A stretch of 24,079 bases of DNA from UBA2287 sp964479665 (lineage in GTDB: Bacteria > Bacteroidota > Bacteroidia > Bacteroidales > Tenuifilaceae): contig CAYZNN010000037.1 in NCBI GenBank assembly GCA_964479665.1, positions 1-24,079 on the forward strand. Direction: 5' to 3'. The translations under genes were made by a program, and so were the position numbers. Below, piece after piece: positions 16,319 through 23,323 of this stretch; within the stretch, counting starts at the first letter, position 1; each line of letters begins with the position of its first letter. The notes under the pieces were generated by a model that was not told where the DNA came from, ran no database searches, and saw only the letters and a list, made by a program, of their open reading frames with translations.

Positions 16319-17731
16319 ATGAAAAGAATAAATAAATTAATCACAGTTTTCACGCTCCTGCTAGTATTTATACTTGGTTCGTGCGAGAAATGGATTGATC
16401 CCGATTACAATAACAATCCGAACTCCCCTGGCGATGTTCCCATTAACTTAATATTGCCCTCTGCCATGGCTTCGCTTGCTTATGCCCACAATGGCGATTA
16501 CGCGAGATTTCCTGCAATTTGGATGCAACATTTATCGGGTGTTGACAGGCAAGCTTACGGCTTTGAAACATACAATCAGAGCGAATCTGATGTAAATAAT
16601 CTTTGGAACATGCTGTATGCAGCAACGCTAAAGGATCTGAAAAAAGGAAAAGAGAAAGCAGTTGCTCTTGGAGCCCCTCATTACATTGGCGTTTTTAACG
16701 TACTTACTGCATATACCTTGAGTATTCTAACCGACGCATGGGGGAGTATTCCCTACAGCCAAGCACTTATTGGTGAAACAAATTTCCAGGCGCCCTACGA
16801 CAGTCAGGAAGATATTTACACTACTATTAACTCACTTCTCGATGATGCAATTCCATTGTTAACTGCTCCTAACCCTACTGGAAAACCGGCACCTGGAACT
16901 ATTGACGACATCATTTACAGAGGCAATGTTGCTCATTGGGCACAAGCTGCCAGATCGTTAAAACTTCGTAACGCACTTCACTTACAAAAACGCGCTGGGA
17001 ACTGGGCAGCAGTTGGCAACTTAATATCAGCTGGTGGACTATTGGCTTCTAACGCCGCCAATTTCCAATTCAATTTTGGAGTGAACTCAAATGAAGCGGG
17101 TCCTGTATTTAACTTCGATACAAACAGGGGCGATATTCGAGTTGGTGCAAACATTGTAAATTTAATGAATGCCAATAACGACCCAAGAAGACCTGCGTTT
17201 TTCTCCTCAACAGTTGCACCCAATTTCTCAGTTCCTGGAACTTATGTTGGATCGGACCCGGGTGCACAAACTACATCAGCAAATTGGGTTGGGCCAGCTT
17301 TTGCCAGTAGAAATTCCCCAGCTTACTTTATGACCTTTGCTGAGGTGAAATTTATTGAAGCAGAATGGCGCTTTAGAACATCTACCGCAGGTGCTGCAGA
17401 TGCGCTCCGTGATGCCATCACAGCCTCATTAGCGCAATATGGTGTAACAAATGCCACTTGGGTTAGCGACAACTATGGAAGTATCGACGATGCTAGCATT
17501 ACTCTTGATGATATTATTGCTGCAAAGTACACTCACCTTTTCATGCAACCAGAAGCATGGAACGATTGGAAAAGAACTGGAATTCCCAACCTGACTGCAG
17601 CGGCTGGAAATGTAACTTCAAATGTAATCCCCAGAAGGTACATTTATCCTCAAGATGAAAGGCTGTATAATGGTTCAAATATGCCTCAAGGTCTCACTAT
17701 AACAGACAGAAATTGGTGGGATATGCCTTGA
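16319..17731 (+). CDS. SusD/RagB-family surface lipoprotein (SusD1)
   Basis: A 470-residue lipoprotein with lipobox LGSC (Cys22), placed right after SusC1 as the ligand-binding lid of the SusCD complex on the cell surface. It is of the SusD-like 2 type: after the Cys comes a short Asp/Asn/Pro-rich stretch (WIDPDYNNNPNSP), then the early helical part containing WMQHLSG and the NNLWNMLYAATLKDL TPR-like helices, ILTDAWGSIPYSQAL in the middle, and near the end the EAWNDWKRTGIPNL motif and IPRRYIYPQDE. It differs in subtype from SusD2, so the two SusCD pairs are not simple copies of one another. It is complete and ends just before a strong hairpin. Confidence 0.92.
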   Translation: MKRINKLITVFTLLLVFILGSCEKWIDPDYNNNPNSPGDVPINLILPSAMASLAYAHNGDYARFPAIWMQHLSGVDRQAYGFETYNQSESDVNNLWNMLYAATLKDLKKGKEKAVALGAPHYIGVFNVLTAYTLSILTDAWGSIPYSQALIGETNFQAPYDSQEDIYTTINSLLDDAIPLLTAPNPTGKPAPGTIDDIIYRGNVAHWAQAARSLKLRNALHLQKRAGNWAAVGNLISAGGLLASNAANFQFNFGVNSNEAGPVFNFDTNRGDIRVGANIVNLMNANNDPRRPAFFSSTVAPNFSVPGTYVGSDPGAQTTSANWVGPAFASRNSPAYFMTFAEVKFIEAEWRFRTSTAGAADALRDAITASLAQYGVTNATWVSDNYGSIDDASITLDDIIAAKYTHLFMQPEAWNDWKRTGIPNLTAAAGNVTSNVIPRRYIYPQDERLYNGSNMPQGLTITDRNWWDMP

Positions 17732-17748
17732 TTCGTAGTAAATTTATT

Positions 17749-17773
17749 GAGAGGGGGGCAACCCCCTCTCTTT
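17749..17773 (+). terminator. Terminator after SusD1 with GCAA tetraloop
   Basis: A perfect 9-bp G/C-rich stem, GAGAGGGGG (17749-17757) with CCCCCTCTC (17762-17770), closed by a GCAA (GNRA-type) tetraloop and followed by TTTACG. It is 18 bases past the SusD1 stop; the U-tract is short, but the stem is very stable. Confidence 0.7.
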
Positions 17774-17798
17774 ACGTTATAAGTAAATTAAGAAGTCA

Positions 17799-18473
17799 AT
17801 GAGAAAATTAATATCATTTATTTCTCTATTTATATTTACCTACCAACTTGCAATTAGCCAAGATATTGATTGCAAAGTATTATTACCAAATATTTCAAGC
17901 AAATACGTCGGAAAGTGTAAAAAAGGATTAGCACATGGTAAAGGTATGGCTTGGGGAGTAGACACTTTTAGGGGAAACTTTTCCAAAGGGCTTCCACACG
18001 GACAAGGTGAATACATTTGGAATAACAAAGTCAAATATTCTGGCAGCTGGAAAAACGGGGAAATGCATGGCAAAGGCAAACTGACTTTCAACAAAGACTC
18101 TGTAATAATAGGCTATTGGCAAAATGGAGAGTACCTAAAATCAGAAACATCTAAATCGCCTCAAGCATTTTCTATTATAAAAAACAAGAACATCGACAGA
18201 TGTCGTATTGTTAAAACGGGGAGTGGAGATCGAATTCTTATAAAATTACAAGAGTTTTCAGGACAACGTCCATACGATTTTTTTTCAGTAAGTGTAGATG
18301 GTGGAAACTATTTTAAAATAGGCAATAGTATTGGCGTGCTAATAACAAAATTACCAATAGAGGTAAACATAAGATTTACTGCCCCATCTAAGTTAAAAAC
18401 AATTACTTATAACTATGAAATAACTTTTGTAATAAATGAATATGGGACTTGGGAGGTGACCCTTAGCTATTAA
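17799..18473 (+). CDS. Secreted MORN-repeat protein
   Basis: A 224-residue protein with an N-terminal signal peptide (about 1-20, cut near AIS-QD). Three clear MORN repeats and a partial fourth follow, at about 36-53 (YVGKCKKGLAHGKGMAWG), 57-74 (FRGNFSKGLPHGQGEYIW), 80-97 (YSGSWKNGEMHGKGKLTF) and 104-114 (IGYWQNGEY). The C-terminal part (about 120-224) is an unrecognised beta-rich region. MORN repeats form a beta-hairpin solenoid used in protein or lipid contact. With export, the site is the periplasm or cell surface. It follows the SusD1 terminator and is AT-richer than the Sus genes. Its link to the uptake system is only positional. An IS remnant begins right after it. Confidence 0.8.
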   Translation: MRKLISFISLFIFTYQLAISQDIDCKVLLPNISSKYVGKCKKGLAHGKGMAWGVDTFRGNFSKGLPHGQGEYIWNNKVKYSGSWKNGEMHGKGKLTFNKDSVIIGYWQNGEYLKSETSKSPQAFSIIKNKNIDRCRIVKTGSGDRILIKLQEFSGQRPYDFFSVSVDGGNYFKIGNSIGVLITKLPIEVNIRFTAPSKLKTITYNYEITFVINEYGTWEVTLSY

Positions 18474-18653
18474 GCATGTGATACATTGAATTGCATGTGA
18501 TGTATAAACACCTGTATATTTTTCTATTCTGTTGCTGCTTTTTCCTGACTTCGGCATGTTTTTCTGATTTGTATTACAATGAACTCATAATCAACTATAA
18601 GCACAATAATTCTGTTTTTTGGGTGCCCCTTTGCCATTTTTTTCCTTTATTTC
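18474..18653. other. Non-coding stretch before the IS remnant
   Basis: About 180 AT-rich bases between the MORN stop and the transposase remnant. It starts with two copies of GCATGTGAT (18474-18482 and 18493-18501, 10 bases apart). The open frame here (18491 onward, hydrophobic and Cys/Phe-rich) does not resemble a protein until it runs into transposase sequence. It may contain the left end of the IS, but no matching right terminal repeat is left to confirm that. Confidence 0.4.
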
Positions 18654-19099
18654 ATGTTTGTAAACAGCTGAATAAACGTGGTGTTGTAAGCGTGCAGGTT
18701 ATAACAAATGTGAACGGTAAGTCAGAACCTGTAAAGACCATTGGAAACCCCTGTGACGATGGCATTTTTGCAAATTTTGTTGAGCTAGGCACCAATTCGT
18801 TGCCTCATTTTGGGGTCTGCGAAGTATCCATTTTTCAAATGAGTCAGCCCATTTAAATCGGTATTCCAAAGCATCATTTCCCATAAAGAATTTGTTCCTG
18901 AAGAAATTTTAGGCGGGATATTAGACGGTATTGGTTTTGAAGCTGTGGGCAATGACCTCTTTCGCAGGCCTGTGTTCTCCCGTTTAATTTATCCTGCAAG
19001 CAAATTGAAAACAAGCGATTGCTTATATAGGTCTCACGACCCAGATTATCTGGGTCAGCAAATATACCGCTAAATGAACGAGCTGCATTCATCGCAAAA
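18654..19099 (+). pseudogene. IS1634-like transposase remnant (N-terminal part)
   Basis: A decayed start of an IS1634-family (IS4-like DDE) transposase. It reads ATG TTT GT..., then after one lost A, KQLNKRGVVSVQVITNVNGK and VKTIGN, the usual N-terminal motif (MFV-K-NKSG--SVQ-I----GK---VKTIG). A second frame change near 18854 leads to EEILGGILDGIGF, NDLFRRPVFSRLIYPASKLKT and DYLGQQIYR, which match the next part of such transposases. A TAA stands where a Tyr codon is expected before MNELHSSQK. The catalytic DDE core and the right end are missing: at about 19100 the sequence switches to SusD coding sequence. The element cannot move on its own. Confidence 0.8.
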
Positions 19100-19101
19100 A
19101 A

Positions 19102-19949
19102 ACTGGCTCTGCAAACTCAGCCGCTTTCTCTACACATATTCATAAAAATGTTGTAATTGCGCTTAAAACTAAGGTTTATTTGCACATGAACGATTGGCCC
19201 AATGTTATTGCTGAGGCCAATAAAATGGTTCCCGCTGCAGCTCCTTTCAACTCAACTATTGGTGTGCTTAATGGCTTAAATGCAACCTTCGAGGGAATAT
19301 TTAGACCCCCCTACACAACCAGAGAATCGCTTTTCTCAATGCCCTTTACTTCCACCGAATTACCAGGCACTCAGAATGGCCTAGGACATTATTTCTCTGC
19401 ATCTCCAGTTGGCAACAACGAGTATTCACTTAATACTGCACCAGGTGCAATTTGGAGCGATCCAACTTTCGAAGCTACTGATGCTCGTAAATTGCTTGTA
19501 ACAGGAACCGGTGCCAACCAGTATATTGCTAAATATTTATCATTTCCTCACTCCGATTGGGCTCCAGTGATTCGTTGGGCGGAGGTATTGCTAAATTTAG
19601 CTGAAGCTGAAGCTAGGGCTAACTGGGGAACCGACTCACAAGAGCAGTTGCTTTACTTAATGCTGTTTACAAACGTGCCAACCCAACTGCTACCGATTTG
19701 GCAGCTAGTGACTTTGCCGATGTGAATGCTTTCCTTAACCGACTTTGGCTGGAACGCAACCTCGAGTTCTTGGGAGAGGGTCAAATAAGCATGGATTTAA
19801 TGAGAAGACAAGCCGACTTTGCAGCTAAAACTGGAGTAAACGCTGTTCCTGTAACTAGTTTGTTGTATGTTTGGCCTATTCCTCAAACTGAACTTAATAC
19901 AAACTTATTAATTCAGCAAAACAATACCGTGCCTGATCCTGCACCATAA
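19102..19949 (+). pseudogene. SusD/RagB-family lipoprotein, 3' part, frameshifted
   Basis: The C-terminal 55-60% of a SusD/RagB protein without its start. Homology to SusD2 begins at about 19102 (GSANSAAFSTHIHKN against GTANSAAYVTHIHKN). From 19152 the DNA is identical to SusD2 as far as SusD2 can be read (55 bases). Family motifs include WAPVIRWAEVLLNLAEAEAR and, in a different frame, RAVALLNAVYKRAN, LWLERNLEFLGEGQ, MDLMRRQADF and WPIPQTELNTN. The frame is lost near 19642-19652 (ACTCACAAGAGCA); one extra A would restore it. The fragment is truncated on the left by the IS remnant and followed by a strong terminator. It could be a dead copy, or a stretch that truly belongs to SusD2 placed here by assembly. 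Confidence 0.85.
19152..19206 (+). repeat. 55-base direct repeat, copy 1 (SusD remnant)
   Basis: Identical over all 55 bases to the last 55 bases of the window (24025-24079). The 51 bases before it (19101-19151) match the corresponding part of SusD2 at only about 70%. Confidence 0.95.
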
Positions 19950-19972
19950 TATTAATTTCTTTTCATTCACAG

Positions 19973-20001
19973 CGGCCATTCAATTGAATGGCCGTTTTTT
20001 T
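19973..20001 (+). terminator. Strong intrinsic terminator after the SusD remnant
   Basis: CGGCCATTC (19973-19981) and GAATGGCCG (19986-19994) form a perfect 9-bp stem around AATT, followed by seven Ts (19995-20001). It is 23 bases past the SusD stop and separates it from SusC2. Confidence 0.85.
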
Positions 20002-20129
20002 ATTAATAACCATGTTAAATAAGCCATATTTACTGGAAAAAAGTCCCATTCCCTTTGCAATTAAAATTTCATTAACCTAAATTAGCTTCGTTGTTTAACA
20101 AACTAACAATCCAAACTAAAATTTAATCT

Positions 20130-20449
20130 ATGAAAAAACTATGCTTTTTCCTTGCATGCTTTGTGTTTGTGGGACTCAATCTCCTTCAGGCGCAAACAGT
20201 GCAAATTACCGGTACTGTTAGCAGTGCCGAGGAAGGGCCCTTACCCGGGGTTTCCATTATTGTGAAAGGAACAACTGTTGGTACCACTACCGATGGAGCA
20301 GGTAAGTACAGCATTGGTGTTCCTGCAAACGCCACCACCCTCACATTCAGTTTCATGGGTTACAAAACCCAGGATGTGGCCATTGCTGGCAGAAGGGTAA
20401 TTGATGTTGTTTTGGAGTCGGATGCTTTGGCTCTCGAAGAGATTGTGGT
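20130..20449 (+). repeat. SusC 5' cassette, copy 2
   Basis: Counterpart of 13073-13392, direct orientation, about 7.06 kb apart. Recombination between the two copies would delete SusC1 beyond its cassette, SusD1, the MORN gene and the IS/SusD remnant, and leave a single SusC2. Confidence 0.9.
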
Positions 20450-23303
20450 TGTAGGATATGGTATCCAGTACAAACGCGACGTATCTGGTTCAGTTTCTTC
20501 TGTAAAGGGAGAAAATCTAAAGACTATTCCAGTACAATCTTTTGACCAAGCACTTCAAGGCAAGGCAGCTGGTGTTACAATCACCATGCCCAATGGAGTT
20601 TTGGGCAACCCCCCAGTTATTAGGGTACGTGGAGTAAACTCAATCTCCTCAAGTTCAAGCCCTCTGATTGTTGTTGATGGTGTACCTATTTTCACTGGCG
20701 ACCTTTCAAGAAACGCAGCAGCCGTCAACATGTTGGGTGATATTAACCCTTCCGATATTGCATCTGTTGAGGTTCTAAAAGACGCTTCAGCTACTGCTAT
20801 TTACGGATCTCGTGCTGCAAATGGCGTTATTCTTATTACAACTAAAAAAGGTTCGGAAGGTAAAGTAAGCGTTACCTACGATGCATCACTTGGATACACA
20901 TCGCCTTATAGAGTGTTTGATGTGCTAGATGCAAGACAATTTGTGGAAGTTAAAAACACAGCCCGTGCTAATGCTGGTCTGGGAGCAGCTTATGCACTTA
21001 GAGACATTAATGGCAACGTAGTTACAGAGAACGATAGCTACATTGACACAAAATGGAGCGATTTAATTTATCGTACCGGAATGCAGCAAAATCATGCACT
21101 TACTGTGTCAGGTGGAAATAAAACTACTAACTACTTCATGTCTGTTGGTTATCAAGATGCTGAGGGAATGATTGTAACTAATAGCTACCAACGTAAGAAT
21201 GCTCGCCTAAACCTTGAGCACAAAGCAACAGATTTCCTAACAATTGGTGGTAATTTCAACATAACCAATGCTTTTACAAATGCACCACAATCTGGATCTC
21301 TTGCTGGAGCAAATTTTGCTACTGCTGGTGCTGGTCGTTTAGCTTTTGTTACTGCTCCTTTGGTTCCTGTATTTCTTGCCAATGGTGATTATAATATTGA
21401 CATACCTAATAATAGGGTTGGACTTTTTGGCAATACTCAGCCTGTAGGTTTCTTCCATCCACAGTTTTTATTCGATAAAAACTACAATACAGCTGAAAGC
21501 GACCGTATTATAACCAATATTTATGGTAACATTACCATACTAAAGGGATTATTTGTAAGAACTGCTTTTGGTATGGATAATAGCGCGCTTGAATCGAAAA
21601 CTTTCTGGCATCCGTTACATGGCGATGGCAGAACAAATGGAGGAGAAGTTTACAATTACCTCGACCGTCGTAACCGTTGGAATTGGACCAATACAATTAA
21701 TTACATGGCTACAGTTGCTGAAAACCTCAGCATTAACGCATTGGTTGGCTCTGAAGAGCAGCACACTACTTTTAATGGTTGGTCTGGTCGTCGCTCAGGC
21801 CATGTTTTTGCCGACCTCGATAACTATCAAAGTGCCTATACAACTCCACAGGCTCCTCCAGCTGCAATGCTAGCTGAGAACTACTTCATATCAGCATTCA
21901 GCCGTTTGAATTTAAATTGGGCTAAAAAATACTATTTAGAAGTAAGTGCTCGTCGTGACGGATTCTCTGGTTTAGCAGAAGGTAAAAAATTCGGAACATT
22001 TGGTGGTGCTTCAATTATGTGGAACGTATCAAATGAAGCATTTTTTAGCGGCATGACCGAAATTGTAAACGACCTAAGAATAAAGGCAAGCTATGGTAAA
22101 GTTGGAAATATAAGCGGTGTTGGTAATTATGCATCACTCTTCCAATACAGTGCTGATGTTTATAATGGAAATGGAACCTTGTTTTTCTCAAGTGCTGGCA
22201 ACCCAAACCTAGGTTGGGAAAGCAGTAATAAAATCGACATTGGAGTTTCATTTGCACTATTTAGAGATAGGTTTCAGTTTGAACTGGGCTGGTACAAAAA
22301 CGACATTGATGGTTTAATTCTTAATGTTCCATATTCACCATCGCTTGGTATCCCCGGAAACGTAGTACCACAAAACATTGGAGCCATGTATAACACTGGG
22401 ATTGAGTTGAATTTAACAACCAATAATGTCAGGACTAACAACTTCACTTGGGTTACCACCTTCAACTTGAGCACTTTAAAGAATGAGGTAACTGAATTAG
22501 CCCCTGGAGTACCCTTTATTGCTGGAGTCACTCAACTTGAAACAACAAATCGCACCCTAGTTGGGCACTCAATAGGTAGCATTTGGGGGGTTCAAACCCT
22601 TGGGGTTGATCCTGCCACCGGTAGAAGAATGTTCCAAAGAAGAAACTCCGATGGAACAACATCTGTTGTTTACTACAACCATCAAAGTGGTCAGCCAACA
22701 TCGGGTTGGAGAAATGAAGATGGTACAGCTTCTCGTCCAATAGATATTAGCAACGATGGTGTTGTTCTTGGCAATACAACTCCAAAAATATTTGGTGGAC
22801 TTGACAACTCATTCAATTTCAAAGCAACTGATTTCTTGAGTGTCGATATGAACATTGGGCTAACGTATGCAATGGACTTTTATGTTTATAATGGTTCAAA
22901 AGCCGGTCTTCGCGACCAACGCAACTGGAACAACTCAGCAGAAGTATACGAAGATTACTGGAGGAACCCTGGCGACATGACCGATATTCCACGTCCCGTA
23001 TGGGGAGATAACGTCTCAAACGGGTCAACAATGGTTCAATCGCAAAACGTTGAAAAGGGTGATTTTATTAAGTTGAGAACCATTGGACTAGGCTTTACAT
23101 TCGCTCATGCCATATTGAAAAAGGCTAGTATCAGCAGTTTGAGGTTGTATGCTCAAGGTTTCAACCTTTATACATTTTCCAACTATACGGGTGCTGACCC
23201 TGAAATTTCATCGATGGGAGACACCAATTTGGCACCTGGCGTAGATAGGAATACTGTACCTCAGGCGAGAACATTCTCATTTGGTATCAACCTTACTTTC
23301 TAA
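20130..23303 (+). CDS. SusC/RagA-family TonB-dependent transporter (SusC2)
   Basis: A 1057-residue outer-membrane transporter. The signal peptide and carboxypeptidase-regulatory-like extension (1-97) are nearly the same as in SusC1 (one early Ala-to-Val and one Leu-to-Ser change). A TonB-box-like LEEIVVVGYG and the plug follow (VRGVNSISSSSSPLIVVDGVPI; the IYGSRAANGVILITTKKG signature), then a barrel ending in FGINLTF. The VVGYG form places it in the common SusC subfamily, unlike the ALGIKRE form of SusC1, so the ligands are probably different. SusD2 starts 20 bases after its stop. The gene is complete and preceded by a terminator and a candidate -7 box at 20083-20090. The ligand is unknown and no sugar-degrading enzyme is encoded nearby. 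Confidence 0.95.
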   Translation: MKKLCFFLACFVFVGLNLLQAQTVQITGTVSSAEEGPLPGVSIIVKGTTVGTTTDGAGKYSIGVPANATTLTFSFMGYKTQDVAIAGRRVIDVVLESDALALEEIVVVGYGIQYKRDVSGSVSSVKGENLKTIPVQSFDQALQGKAAGVTITMPNGVLGNPPVIRVRGVNSISSSSSPLIVVDGVPIFTGDLSRNAAAVNMLGDINPSDIASVEVLKDASATAIYGSRAANGVILITTKKGSEGKVSVTYDASLGYTSPYRVFDVLDARQFVEVKNTARANAGLGAAYALRDINGNVVTENDSYIDTKWSDLIYRTGMQQNHALTVSGGNKTTNYFMSVGYQDAEGMIVTNSYQRKNARLNLEHKATDFLTIGGNFNITNAFTNAPQSGSLAGANFATAGAGRLAFVTAPLVPVFLANGDYNIDIPNNRVGLFGNTQPVGFFHPQFLFDKNYNTAESDRIITNIYGNITILKGLFVRTAFGMDNSALESKTFWHPLHGDGRTNGGEVYNYLDRRNRWNWTNTINYMATVAENLSINALVGSEEQHTTFNGWSGRRSGHVFADLDNYQSAYTTPQAPPAAMLAENYFISAFSRLNLNWAKKYYLEVSARRDGFSGLAEGKKFGTFGGASIMWNVSNEAFFSGMTEIVNDLRIKASYGKVGNISGVGNYASLFQYSADVYNGNGTLFFSSAGNPNLGWESSNKIDIGVSFALFRDRFQFELGWYKNDIDGLILNVPYSPSLGIPGNVVPQNIGAMYNTGIELNLTTNNVRTNNFTWVTTFNLSTLKNEVTELAPGVPFIAGVTQLETTNRTLVGHSIGSIWGVQTLGVDPATGRRMFQRRNSDGTTSVVYYNHQSGQPTSGWRNEDGTASRPIDISNDGVVLGNTTPKIFGGLDNSFNFKATDFLSVDMNIGLTYAMDFYVYNGSKAGLRDQRNWNNSAEVYEDYWRNPGDMTDIPRPVWGDNVSNGSTMVQSQNVEKGDFIKLRTIGLGFTFAHAILKKASISSLRLYAQGFNLYTFSNYTGADPEISSMGDTNLAPGVDRNTVPQARTFSFGINLTF

Positions 23304-23323
23304 CCCAACTAAACATTTGAGAT

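Noticed and set aside
18491..18653. Small membrane protein at the start of the open frame beginning at 18491
   Set aside because: The Phe/Cys-rich stretch comes from AT-rich non-coding DNA upstream of the transposase remnant; the same frame then reads into transposase sequence.
13797..20856. About 20 identical bases around ATTACAACTAAAAAAGG in both SusC plugs as a recombination site
   Set aside because: They encode the conserved ITTKKG plug motif; protein conservation is enough to explain them.
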